Source: Candidatus Poseidoniales archaeon (GTDB lineage: Archaea > Thermoplasmatota > Poseidoniia > Poseidoniales > Poseidoniaceae). From it: a stretch of DNA of 14,610 nucleotides. A program made the translations under genes and the position numbers. The notes under the pieces are model-generated. The model saw nothing but the letters and a program-made list of their open reading frames with translations. It was not told the DNA's origin and made no database searches. This document shows, one piece after another, positions 1 through 7,472 of the stretch. Position 1 is the first letter of the stretch. Every line of letters starts with the position of its first letter. The DNA is taken from positions 974 through 15,583 of the forward strand of contig QQSG01000089.1 of assembly GCA_003602665.1 (NCBI GenBank), written 5' to 3'.

Positions 1-834
1 GGTAACCTTCTGTTCGAAGATTATCCTGGATTGGCTAAGACATTGATGACCAACACGTTCGCCGATGCTCTTGGTTGTGACTTCAAGCGTGTACAATTCA
101 CGCCTGACTTGCTACCAGCCGACATTACAGGTACAAACATCTACGACGCTAAGAAGGGTGAATTTACGTTCAAGCCAGGACCTTTGTTCTGTAACCTTCT
201 CCTTGCTGACGAGATTAACCGTGCTCCTCCAAAGACTCAAGCTGCTTTGCTTGAAGCTATGCAAGAGAAGCAAGTTACTATCGGTACTGTAACTCACAAA
301 CTCCCTGCACCATTCATTGTTATGGCAACACAAAACCCTGTCGAACAAGAAGGTACATACCCACTTCCTGAAGCACAACTTGACCGTTTCATGTTCAAGA
401 TGAGTGTCGGTTATCCTGACCGTGCTGATGAAGACGAAATCCTTTCCCGACGTATCGCTCGTGGAAAGGATGCAGTCGATGTTGACGTCATTACTGACCC
501 GCAACGTGTTATTGCTATGCAACAAGCGTGTGAAGATGTATACGTTGATCCTGCAATTCGTATGTACATGGTCGAAGTTGTCGCAAGAACTCGTGAAGAT
601 CCACGTGTCCTCGTCGGTGCTTCACCTCGTGGTTCCCAAGCTCTCTTGAAGACCTCTCGTGCAGCAGCAGCAATGCGTGGTCGCGACTTCGTCACTCCTG
701 ACGATGTCAAGGCAATCGCAGAACTTGCTATCGCTCACAGAATCATCCTCAAGCCAGAACATCAAATCAAGGGCCTCGAAGCTGGCGAAGTTATGCAAAG
801 CATCCTTCGCGAAGTACCTGTCCCTACTGTTTGA
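1..834 (+). CDS. MoxR-family AAA+ ATPase (5' end missing)
   Basis: The reading frame is open from the first base, so the N-terminus lies outside the window; 277 codons are visible, which is most of a usual MoxR protein of about 320 residues. Counting from base 1, a MoxR-type Walker A (DYPGLAKT) covers residues 7-14 and a Walker B (LLLADEINRA) residues 66-75. A sensor 1 region follows with FIVMATQNPVEQEGTYPLPE and an LDRF arginine finger, then a sensor 2 region (GASPRGSQALLK) and the C-terminal helical lid. MoxR ATPases are cytosolic chaperone-like motors that usually act with von Willebrand factor A (vWA) partner proteins. The partner here is very probably the DUF58 protein starting 36 bases downstream in the same direction. 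The family call is secure; the client or process served is unknown. Confidence 0.95.
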   Translation, partial: GNLLFEDYPGLAKTLMTNTFADALGCDFKRVQFTPDLLPADITGTNIYDAKKGEFTFKPGPLFCNLLLADEINRAPPKTQAALLEAMQEKQVTIGTVTHKLPAPFIVMATQNPVEQEGTYPLPEAQLDRFMFKMSVGYPDRADEDEILSRRIARGKDAVDVDVITDPQRVIAMQQACEDVYVDPAIRMYMVEVVARTREDPRVLVGASPRGSQALLKTSRAAAAMRGRDFVTPDDVKAIAELAIAHRIILKPEHQIKGLEAGEVMQSILREVPVPTV

Positions 835-858
835 GATTCGATTGAAGAATTACGGAAT

Positions 859-864
859 GGAGGT
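859..864 (+). promoter_or_regulatory. Shine-Dalgarno of the DUF58 gene
   Basis: GGAGGT lies 6 bases before the ATG at 871 and fixes that start. It shows that translation of the second gene is initiated independently within the moxR operon. Confidence 0.75.
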
Positions 865-870
865 TTCTAA

Positions 871-2184
871 ATGTGGAGTCGTAAATCAGCATTGCTAGGA
901 AGCATGGCAGTTGCCATGTATCTTCTTGGTCTTACGCTACGTAACTCTCAGTTGGTCACAATTGCTGTGGTCATCTTTGTGTTCTTAACGTGGGCTGCCT
1001 TGTTTGGCGGTCATGCTGACGTTGCATCCAGTGGACGTCGGGCCGATGAATGGACCGGTGAAGAAGGCGTAGCCCTTGGCAGCGTTCTTGCCATGAGGAA
1101 ACTTTCAGGTTCCCGAATATTCGAAGACGGAGAACTCACTGTTACGTTACGTATGCAGAATAATTCAGGTCTCGCTAAAATTCTCGAAGTTCGAGATAGA
1201 GTACCTGAAGTCATGCGCATTAAGGAAGGATCAAATTACATTCTCATGGAATTGGGTCCTCGCCGTGAAACGTACATCGAGTATACAGTTGAATGTCCTC
1301 TGAGAGGATTCTACAGCGTTGGTCCTGTTGCGGTGCGCATGCAGGATCCGTTCGGTTTGTTCCACAAGGAAAAGGAATTGCATGTCTACAACGACTTCCT
1401 TGTGTTCCCGAAAATGGAAGACCTCAAAGATACATTCGTCAAATCTCGAGTGCCTAAGATTTTCACAGGTGCAGTTAACATCCGACAACCAGGTCCTGGT
1501 TCCGAATTCTATTCTCTCAGAGAATATTTCGAAGGAGACTCTTTCAGAGCCATCAACTGGAGTGCATACGCACGTTCAGGAAAACTGATGGTCAACGAAC
1601 GTGAGCGTGACGCGGTTTCAGATGTCATCATCATCATCGATTCGAGAGCTGTCAGTGAAACAGGTCCTGTAAGTCGCAACGCATTGGTGTATTCCACTCG
1701 TGCTGCAGCATCGCTTGCAAAGTACTTCCTCGGAAGGCGTGATTCTGTCGGTGTCGTCGTTTATGGCGATGAAGTTGTCAGTGTTGACCGAGATACTGGT
1801 AAGAAGCAACTCTACGTTATTCTAACCAAACTCGCAGGTGCAGTTGCACGTGGAAACATTCCTCTGCAAGTTGTTGTTAACAGAATTCTACCACACATCA
1901 ACAAAGGAAGTCCAATCATTTTCTTGTCAAATCTTGAAGACGATCCGACAATCGTCAACGCATTGAGAGATTTCCGTGCTCGTGACTTTGACGTAACAGT
2001 ACTTTCACCATCTTCCCTCGAGTTCGAATTCGATGCTCGTCGAATTGATCGTACTGGATATGAAGTCATGAAGACCGAACGAGATGTACTCCTTGGAGAA
2101 CTACGTGGTCTTGGTGTTAACATTATGGATTGGGAGCCAGATATGCTCCTCTCCACCGCCCTCGCTGGCGCAAGAGGTTTCTGA
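871..2184 (+). CDS. DUF58 (COG1721) membrane protein, MoxR partner
   Basis: The 437-residue protein begins with two closely spaced hydrophobic segments (about residues 8-22 and 27-46), so the rest is probably on one side of the membrane. A beta-rich region (about 75-190) leads into the DUF58 signature at 210-243, GSEFYSLREYFEGDSFRAIN followed by WSAYARSGKL. A vWA-like Rossmann domain then starts with DVIIIIDSRAVS at 251-262. The metal-binding DxSxS motif of classical vWA domains is incomplete here, because Arg259 stands where a serine is expected. In bacteria and archaea, DUF58 genes almost always sit beside moxR, and the pair is thought to remodel or activate membrane or envelope proteins. 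The start at 871 is backed by a good ribosome binding site. The family assignment is secure; the function is inferred only from the pairing. Confidence 0.93.
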   Translation: MWSRKSALLGSMAVAMYLLGLTLRNSQLVTIAVVIFVFLTWAALFGGHADVASSGRRADEWTGEEGVALGSVLAMRKLSGSRIFEDGELTVTLRMQNNSGLAKILEVRDRVPEVMRIKEGSNYILMELGPRRETYIEYTVECPLRGFYSVGPVAVRMQDPFGLFHKEKELHVYNDFLVFPKMEDLKDTFVKSRVPKIFTGAVNIRQPGPGSEFYSLREYFEGDSFRAINWSAYARSGKLMVNERERDAVSDVIIIIDSRAVSETGPVSRNALVYSTRAAASLAKYFLGRRDSVGVVVYGDEVVSVDRDTGKKQLYVILTKLAGAVARGNIPLQVVVNRILPHINKGSPIIFLSNLEDDPTIVNALRDFRARDFDVTVLSPSSLEFEFDARRIDRTGYEVMKTERDVLLGELRGLGVNIMDWEPDMLLSTALAGARGF

Positions 2185-2190
2185 GGTGAT
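2183..2190 (+). promoter_or_regulatory. Shine-Dalgarno overlapping the DUF58 stop codon
   Basis: GAGGTGAT shares its first two bases with the TGA stop of the DUF58 gene (2182-2184) and ends 3 bases before the ATG at 2194. This suggests coupled translation of the two genes. Confidence 0.7.
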
Positions 2191-2193
2191 ATA

Positions 2194-3114
2194 ATGACAA
2201 TGAGAAAGGCATCCTCTGATACAGCGCATTTGTATGATGGTAAGACCGTCCGTTCATCTGCACCGAGTCGTAAGAAACTCGCAGGCCAAACAGGTATTGG
2301 TTCAGAAATTCCAAAGGATGCAATTCCAGAGTTGGAAATGCCTTCATTCATTGAAAGCCTCATCGGGGGGCCAATAGTTCCAAAGATGAAGTTCTTGCCT
2401 CCAGATAAGTTTGTTCAGAACATGCAACTTGGAGTGTATGTCATCCTTGTTGGACTTGCTTTGCTAACCTACATCATCTCTCCTCCAGAGGGAACCATCT
2501 GGTTTATGCTTCTTGGAAGTTCAGAACTTGCACTTATTTTCCAAATTGGAATTATTGCTGGAGCTACTGGACTGGGATTCTGGGGTGCGTACCAACGTGA
2601 TGCCAGATATATGCTCGGTTCCTATTCACTCTTCATCCTCGCAATCATGCGCTTTGCATCTTCTAAGACAAGTGTAAACGACCTCTTTGGATTAGCAGAC
2701 TCACCTACACTTCTTGCATCGCTCGTCGTCATCTACTCTGTTCTACTGATCATGTATTTCGAGTTGTCAAACGGTGTAATGCGTTACTCGATGCTCGATA
2801 CAAGTATTCGAACAAACGAAGTTTACGTCATGAATCCAAAGAAAATCGTTGGAAAGTACCACCGTTCTCTTATCATCAACCCAATCATTGCTACAGTACT
2901 CGCAACCATTGTCCTATCTGCGAACACGATTCTACCATGGTTCGTTGGAATCCTTTCAGAGGATACTGCGACTCGACTTCGAGAGTCTGTAGAACTTGGT
3001 TCTGTGTACGGTGTAGCCCTAGGGACATTGTTCGTCTTCATCGTAGTAGGTGCCTTATTCGCCTTGGATTTACCAACCTACATCCAAAAGAAGAGAGAAT
3101 CAAGTGACGAATGA
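2194..3114 (+). CDS. Unrecognised six-helix membrane protein of the MoxR/DUF58 operon
   Basis: I do not recognise the family of this 306-residue protein. Residues 1-75 are polar and probably cytosolic, with a basic stretch (TVRSSAPSRKKLAG) and a Pro/Glu-rich segment ending in PELEMPSFIESLIGGP. Hydrophobic segments follow at about 78-96, 102-131, 139-154, 170-189, 226-253 and 268-291, giving roughly six membrane helices. A soluble loop of about 35 residues (190-225) includes YVMNPKKIVGKYHRS, and the tail is short and charged. The gene is third in the moxR-DUF58 operon, translationally coupled to its neighbour, and is followed head-to-head by the aspartate kinase stop with only one base between. 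Membrane proteins often accompany MoxR/DUF58 pairs, so a role in the same complex is a reasonable inference. That it is a real gene is clear from the codon structure and ribosome binding site. Confidence 0.85.
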   Translation: MTMRKASSDTAHLYDGKTVRSSAPSRKKLAGQTGIGSEIPKDAIPELEMPSFIESLIGGPIVPKMKFLPPDKFVQNMQLGVYVILVGLALLTYIISPPEGTIWFMLLGSSELALIFQIGIIAGATGLGFWGAYQRDARYMLGSYSLFILAIMRFASSKTSVNDLFGLADSPTLLASLVVIYSVLLIMYFELSNGVMRYSMLDTSIRTNEVYVMNPKKIVGKYHRSLIINPIIATVLATIVLSANTILPWFVGILSEDTATRLRESVELGSVYGVALGTLFVFIVVGALFALDLPTYIQKKRESSDE

Positions 3115-3115
3115 G

Positions 3116-4447
3116 TCAAGATTGCTCAATCATAACTTGAATTGGAACATCTTGTTCTTTCATTATTGTGTTCAATATTTCAAGAGCCATTGGTAATTCC
3201 TCTCCATCTAGAGCAACTCTTGCAGAATGAGCGGTTTTGCTCAACCACGTCAAGTCATAGTTTGCATTTTCAAGTAGATGATCGATTCGTTCAAACATCT
3301 TATCATCGCAACCAATGAGGGAAATAAGGGCTAGGTGTTGATGAATATCTGGAGAAATATTCGATTTTGTAAAGACTTCTTTTGCTCGATGCATATCGTG
3401 TTGTGATACGATAAGCCTTGAGTCACCCATTCTAGACTCTAATCCCCACCAATTGATACCTTCTTTGGCCAACTTTCCAAGAAGTTCAACGAGATGACGT
3501 TGATGCGATTCAACATGGTTGTGAGAGAATCCCAAACTCATTACATTTGGTAGACAGCCAATTCCTTTGAGTGATACGCTTTGTCTCTGAGGACCAATTG
3601 TTGTAAAGTCTGAATTATTTCCTCGATGTAAATGCCTTACGTGCAGAGGTATTCCGAATTCAATTAGTGGCTCGATTGTCGAAGGATGCAAGATTGGTGT
3701 GTCCATTAAAGAGAGTTCGATTGCTTCCTGATATCCAAGGTAACGAATTGTTTTGGAACGAACACCCCATCTTGGATTAATGCAAAAGATACCATCAACA
3801 TCTTTCCAGAGAATTACCTCATCCGCTTCTACGAGATGTGCAATTGCGGTTGCTGAGTGATCTGATCCTCCTCGACTGAGGACTGCAAGTTCTCCATTGT
3901 GGCCTTCTCCAAACCATCCTGTAATGACTGGAGTTCCTTTCAATGTATCTCGGTTTAACTTCGTACTTGAAGCTTGCAAGTCAACGTGTGTTGCAGAGTA
4001 ATTACCATCCAGCGTAATCCCGATGTCCTCTGCACCGAGTGGATAAGCGTCAATCCCCCTCTGTTGGAGGCGATGGGCTACAACCAAAGCGCTTAGCCGT
4101 TCGCCTGAGGCTAATAATCGGTTTAACGCTGCTTTATCGTCGGGATTCTGAGCAAGTTCTCGTAAGGAATCTTTGATGCTATGCAGGACTAAGGAAAAGA
4201 GATGGGCATTGCTTGACGTATCTAATCCTGGTGCAAAACGAAGATGTTGTGCAGACAAGTCATGGACTAACCGACTGGCATATCGTGGTTCCTTGGCTGC
4301 TCGATACAGTCGATCTGTGGTGCCCCAAAGCGCTGATACAATCACAATCGATTGATGATCGCCCTGAACCACTTCCGCAATCCGGTCAAGATCAGCAGAA
4401 TCTCGGAGGCAAGAGCCTCCAAATTTGTGAACGATTCGATAACTCAC
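3116..4447 (-). CDS. lysC: Aspartate kinase with C-terminal ACT domains
   Basis: This enzyme phosphorylates aspartate to aspartyl-4-phosphate, the first step towards lysine, methionine, threonine and, in archaea using the ADH route, aromatic amino acids. The 443-residue protein has the amino-acid kinase fold: KFGGS at 8-12, GERLSA at 115-120, RGGSDHSATAIA at 192-203, WKDVDGIF at 214-221 and LHPSTIEP at 253-260. Two ACT-like regulatory modules follow (about 291-360 and 371-438). Some positions differ from the usual pattern: His197 replaces the common Thr of GGSDTTA, and DTPI precedes the LHP motif where GAKV is common. The start is a GTG whose bases overlap the chorismate synthase stop (GTGA), so it is the last gene of the aromatic operon and probably translationally coupled. 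No homoserine dehydrogenase domain is fused. The effector bound by the ACT modules cannot be read from the sequence. Confidence 0.93.
   Translation of the reverse strand: MSYRIVHKFGGSCLRDSADLDRIAEVVQGDHQSIVIVSALWGTTDRLYRAAKEPRYASRLVHDLSAQHLRFAPGLDTSSNAHLFSLVLHSIKDSLRELAQNPDDKAALNRLLASGERLSALVVAHRLQQRGIDAYPLGAEDIGITLDGNYSATHVDLQASSTKLNRDTLKGTPVITGWFGEGHNGELAVLSRGGSDHSATAIAHLVEADEVILWKDVDGIFCINPRWGVRSKTIRYLGYQEAIELSLMDTPILHPSTIEPLIEFGIPLHVRHLHRGNNSDFTTIGPQRQSVSLKGIGCLPNVMSLGFSHNHVESHQRHLVELLGKLAKEGINWWGLESRMGDSRLIVSQHDMHRAKEVFTKSNISPDIHQHLALISLIGCDDKMFERIDHLLENANYDLTWLSKTAHSARVALDGEELPMALEILNTIMKEQDVPIQVMIEQS
4405..4420 (-). other. GC-rich inverted repeat near the aspartate kinase start
   Basis: GGAGGC and GCCTCC form a perfect 6-base stem with a 4-base loop. 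In the mRNA it lies about 27 to 42 bases after the GTG start codon and contains a Shine-Dalgarno-like GGAGG. It covers the codons of the conserved Gly-Gly-Ser motif, so it may be a by-product of coding; a role in tuning translation is only a possibility. Confidence 0.35.
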
Positions 4448-5517
4448 AAGGCATCCCTTTTCCGTAATAGGAGGTCCGCAAGAACAATTTTTGTCATAGC
4501 AATTGCCACACTTACGCCCCTTGGTCCTAGTACAGGGTCATGTCTTCCCTTTACAACCAGTTGTTTCTGGCCATCTTCTTCTAGGTCTAGAGTTGTTTGT
4601 GCTTGAGCGATGCTTGAGGGGGGTTTGAGGGCAATTCGGGCGTGAATATCAGAACCTGAGGTCATCCCTGCTAAACTCCCATCTGGACGTTCTCCTAGTT
4701 GGATTGGGTTAATTGAGGAACCTCCCCACGGACTGTTGTGCTCAAGACCAGTCATTTTGACAGCTGAGAAACCTCTTCCAAATTCGACTCCTCTGCATGC
4801 AGGAATTGCGAAATATGCTCTACCAAGGGCTGGTTCAATTCCGTCAAACCAAGGCTCACCAATTCCAATTGGTAGATTCGTAACGTGAACATCAACTCGA
4901 CTTCCGATTGAGTTGCGTTCGCTTCGAACCTTCTCTATTCGTTCTTTCATCGCTTCAGCAGCGAGCGGGTCTCTGCATCTCAACGATTTACAAAGTTCGC
5001 TCCCCCATTCAGGAGGGCACGTTTCTATCGGTTTGGCTTCGATATCTCCTATTGCTCCTACGTGGGCATGGATTTGGATGTCTCCAAGAAGTGGACTTAA
5101 GATTGCACCAGCGGCAACAAGTCCTGCCGTTAATCGTGCAGAGGATGACCCTCCGCCTCTCAAATCAGCGTGTCCGTCTGTTCTAATGTTCATCACCATG
5201 TCTTGATGACCTGGTCGAGGATGATTTGGAATGAAACTGTAATCGGATGAACGTGCATCATTATTACGAATAATCAGTAAAATTGGTTGCCCTGTTGAAC
5301 TACCTTCGTGAACTCCTGTAGAAATTTCTACAATGTCACTTTCCTTACGCTTGCTTGCGAAGTGCCCTCCTGGCCTTCTCATATCCATGCAATTCTGAAT
5401 GTACTCTTGATCGATAATAACCCCGGGAGGAATTCCTTCGATTAATGCACCAACCATGGCACCATGGCTTTCGCCAAATAGGGTTACCGTCAGTAGTTTA
5501 CCAAGGCGCATATGCAT
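4444..5517 (-). CDS. aroC: Chorismate synthase
   Basis: Chorismate synthase converts 5-enolpyruvylshikimate-3-phosphate to chorismate in the cytosol, using reduced FMN. Numbering from the ATG at 5517, the visible hallmarks are FGESHG (14-19), a RRPGGH region (47-52), NHPRPGH with the second conserved His (98-104), LRGGGSSSARLT (119-130), and GRHDPVLGPRGVSVAIAM near the C-terminus. The family's usual GGGRSSARET reads GGGSSSARLT here, and the usual GGISNG region reads AGMTSGSD, so it is a somewhat divergent member, though its length of about 357 residues is normal. The frame extends to a TTG at 5526, but GGTAGG at 5533-5528 is well placed (10 bases) for the ATG at 5517. The protein would then start MHMRLGKLL, close to typical family starts. 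It is fourth in the operon, and its stop overlaps the aspartate kinase start. Confidence 0.95.
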   Translation of the reverse strand: MHMRLGKLLTVTLFGESHGAMVGALIEGIPPGVIIDQEYIQNCMDMRRPGGHFASKRKESDIVEISTGVHEGSSTGQPILLIIRNNDARSSDYSFIPNHPRPGHQDMVMNIRTDGHADLRGGGSSSARLTAGLVAAGAILSPLLGDIQIHAHVGAIGDIEAKPIETCPPEWGSELCKSLRCRDPLAAEAMKERIEKVRSERNSIGSRVDVHVTNLPIGIGEPWFDGIEPALGRAYFAIPACRGVEFGRGFSAVKMTGLEHNSPWGGSSINPIQLGERPDGSLAGMTSGSDIHARIALKPPSSIAQAQTTLDLEEDGQKQLVVKGRHDPVLGPRGVSVAIAMTKIVLADLLLRKRDAL

Positions 5518-5547
5518 TGGACTCAATCCTACCGACTTGTTTGCTGT

Positions 5548-6453
5548 TCAAGAACTTGGGGTTTCGTCCGCACTGTCCTCTTTATGTGGATTTAGGAAAT
5601 TTGTTTCGATAAGTTCGACCCCTGGATACTTACTTTCATACCATTGTTTCAATCGATCCATGATGCCTTGGAGCAACTTTGGTACGACAATTACAATTGC
5701 AGTACCGGAGCCTGTGATTCCAGCAGCACGGGCACTATTGACAAGTGCATCATTGGTCATAATTCGCCCTTTGACATCGCCTGTTGCACCAATGACGCCT
5801 CGGCCATTCATCGTTAATGCTACAAGTTCATTTTCTTCCTGTAAGGCATTAAGGGCTTGGATGAAGTGTTGTTGGTGAGGGATGAAATCCTCAAGCGAAG
5901 GTCGCTTCTCTCGCGGGCCTCTTGAGACGATGAGAACGTCCCAATCTTCTTCCTTTGGACCATCCCCTTCGAGGAGGATACCTTCTCGAACGTTTGGTTG
6001 GTTTGCATCGATGAGTTTCCATCCTGGAGTAGCACAGGCCCAGGTATCGTCAACACTCCCGGTCAATGTAATTCCTGAGTCTAATTGTGCATCGACGGCT
6101 ATCGAGACGATATCAGGTAAATCGAGTTCGATTCCTGTTGCATCACAGAGTGCTCGAACTGCTGCAACACATAGCGCTGAAGATGATTTCAAACCTTGAG
6201 CGATTGGTATCTTTGATTGGACAGCCCAATGGATGTCTTCTTCAGGAATTGGAACTTCGTGACCTGCTTTCTTCCACGATTGAACGACAAAAGAAAGTAT
6301 TCTGTCGCCATCATCAAGATCTCTTTTACTCGGTTTATCCAGTAAACGAATCGCTAATGGCAAATCAAGAGACATACTGGCGCCGTAACCAGTTCCTGCA
6401 GCATGTAACAGGCTGCAAGCACCATGTGCGCGACCTCTCCCTAAAATTGCCAT
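5548..6453 (-). CDS. aroK: Archaeal shikimate kinase, GHMP superfamily
   Basis: This is the archaeal, non-homologous replacement of bacterial AroK/AroL; it phosphorylates shikimate at the 3-OH with ATP. The 301-residue protein shows the three GHMP kinase motifs: an N-terminal LLHAAGTGYGASMSLDLPLA (15-34), the ATP-binding PIAQGLKSSSALCVAAVRAL (83-102), which is the form typical of archaeal shikimate kinases, and a C-terminal AGITGSGTAIVIVVP (244-258). The ATG at 6453 has GTGGAG at 6467-6462 and follows the 3-dehydroquinate synthase II stop by only two bases. About 30 bases separate its stop from aroC. GHMP kinases also include homoserine and mevalonate kinases, but the GLKSSSA motif and the operon context make shikimate kinase much the best call. 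Confidence 0.95.
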   Translation of the reverse strand: MAILGRGRAHGACSLLHAAGTGYGASMSLDLPLAIRLLDKPSKRDLDDGDRILSFVVQSWKKAGHEVPIPEEDIHWAVQSKIPIAQGLKSSSALCVAAVRALCDATGIELDLPDIVSIAVDAQLDSGITLTGSVDDTWACATPGWKLIDANQPNVREGILLEGDGPKEEDWDVLIVSRGPREKRPSLEDFIPHQQHFIQALNALQEENELVALTMNGRGVIGATGDVKGRIMTNDALVNSARAAGITGSGTAIVIVVPKLLQGIMDRLKQWYESKYPGVELIETNFLNPHKEDSADETPSS

Positions 6454-6455
6454 TT

Positions 6456-7460
6456 TTAGCGCTCCACTGACGATGCGGAGACGCTAGCGCCAACATGCCG
6501 AGTTTCGTTTGTGTTGTAGGCAAGAATAACATCGCCTATGCAAAGTTCCGTTACAGAACACGCAGCACCATTTTCGTCAAGCATCCTGACCGTCTCCGCT
6601 TGTTGCAAGAGAACATGTGCTTGATTATGTTTTTCATCCGAATACCTCAATAAAATAAACGGGCGAGTCTCTATTTTTAAACGACCAATTGTGCAAATAC
6701 GTGTTTCACCCACCGTTGATACAACCATAATTTCGTCTCCTGAAATCAGTTCACTAAGGTATTTTGTGCTCCCATCGGCCATCAACGTATAGGCTTCCAC
6801 GCTTCCCGCATTAATTCGAAACGGACGCTTCGGGACATAGGTTGATTCGATGGTTTCCCCGTGAATGAGGGCAAGACTTCGCGCAGTCGAACCTATGAGC
6901 ATACCTTCTCCAACTTCCAGGAGTGATGTCAAATCAATGCAAACTCTATCGCCAGTATGTCCTGATTCAATGGACGTAATTTTGACTTGACTCAAAGGAA
7001 GAGTCTCAGTAAGGCTTTCATCTGCTCTTTCCTCTTGTACTTCTTCAGTAGAACTGCGTAGTGATTTAACAATCAAAGCGGCTTCTAGTTCCATTTCAGA
7101 ACAGACCAGAGCATCCACACCAATTTCAAGCGCAAAACCTGCTCCATGGGCCTGTAATGGTTCAATGATTTCAGCAGCGATCCTTGTTGGTGTATGATCG
7201 CATGCTGCAACAATATTTTCAATCGGTATCATCGACCAATCTTCGAATGTAAGATAAATCCATTCAACTGTTCCTGCAAGGGAACGAGCATATTGTTGGC
7301 GCTCCTCAGAGTCGATATGGACATGAGCGCCAATCTTTGAATGTCCTTTGTAAAGAAATCCTTCCTTTGTGAAAATAGAGGTCTCTGAACCTTCTTGACT
7401 AAAATAAAAATCAACGTCCTCGTGTGAGGAGCCAGAATTAGAATTGAGCCAGACTTCCAT
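6456..7460 (-). CDS. aroB': 3-dehydroquinate synthase II (ADH route)
   Basis: In the archaeal route this enzyme oxidatively deaminates and cyclises 2-amino-3,7-dideoxy-D-threo-hept-6-ulosonate (ADH) to 3-dehydroquinate with NAD+, replacing DAHP synthase plus AroB. The 334-residue length is normal for the family. The conserved blocks are present: DWSMIPIENIVA (74-85), LEIGVDALV (111-119), GDRVCIDLTSLLEVGEGMLI (170-189), PFRINAGSVEAY (213-224), and STKYLSELISGDEIMVV (231-247) leading to GRLKIETRPFILL (259-271). The start at 7460 has GAGGT 6 bases upstream, overlapping the stop of the preceding ADH synthase gene. It is second in the operon, directly after the enzyme that makes its substrate. Confidence 0.96.
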   Translation of the reverse strand: MEVWLNSNSGSSHEDVDFYFSQEGSETSIFTKEGFLYKGHSKIGAHVHIDSEERQQYARSLAGTVEWIYLTFEDWSMIPIENIVAACDHTPTRIAAEIIEPLQAHGAGFALEIGVDALVCSEMELEAALIVKSLRSSTEEVQEERADESLTETLPLSQVKITSIESGHTGDRVCIDLTSLLEVGEGMLIGSTARSLALIHGETIESTYVPKRPFRINAGSVEAYTLMADGSTKYLSELISGDEIMVVSTVGETRICTIGRLKIETRPFILLRYSDEKHNQAHVLLQQAETVRMLDENGAACSVTELCIGDVILAYNTNETRHVGASVSASSVER

Positions 7461-7466
7461 GTTTGT

Positions 7467-7472
7467 ACCTCA
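7467..7472 (-). promoter_or_regulatory. Shine-Dalgarno overlapping the ADH synthase stop
   Basis: On the minus strand TGAGGT contains both the TGA stop of ADH synthase (7472-7470) and the GAGGT ribosome binding site of the next gene, 6 bases before its ATG. The DUF58/membrane protein junction has the same arrangement. Confidence 0.7.

Noticed and set aside
1812..2363. 183-residue minus-strand reading frame
   Set aside because: It overlaps the end of the DUF58 gene and the start of the next gene antisense, has a Ser/Arg-rich random composition, and no recognisable motif.
3115..3131. Possible bidirectional terminator between the convergent genes (GATTG / CAATC)
   Set aside because: The stem is about five bases with a two-base loop, lies inside the aspartate kinase coding end, and has no T-run on either strand.
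5518..5526. TTG start adding three residues to chorismate synthase
   Set aside because: The GGTAGG sequence is only one base from the TTG but well spaced for the ATG at 5517.
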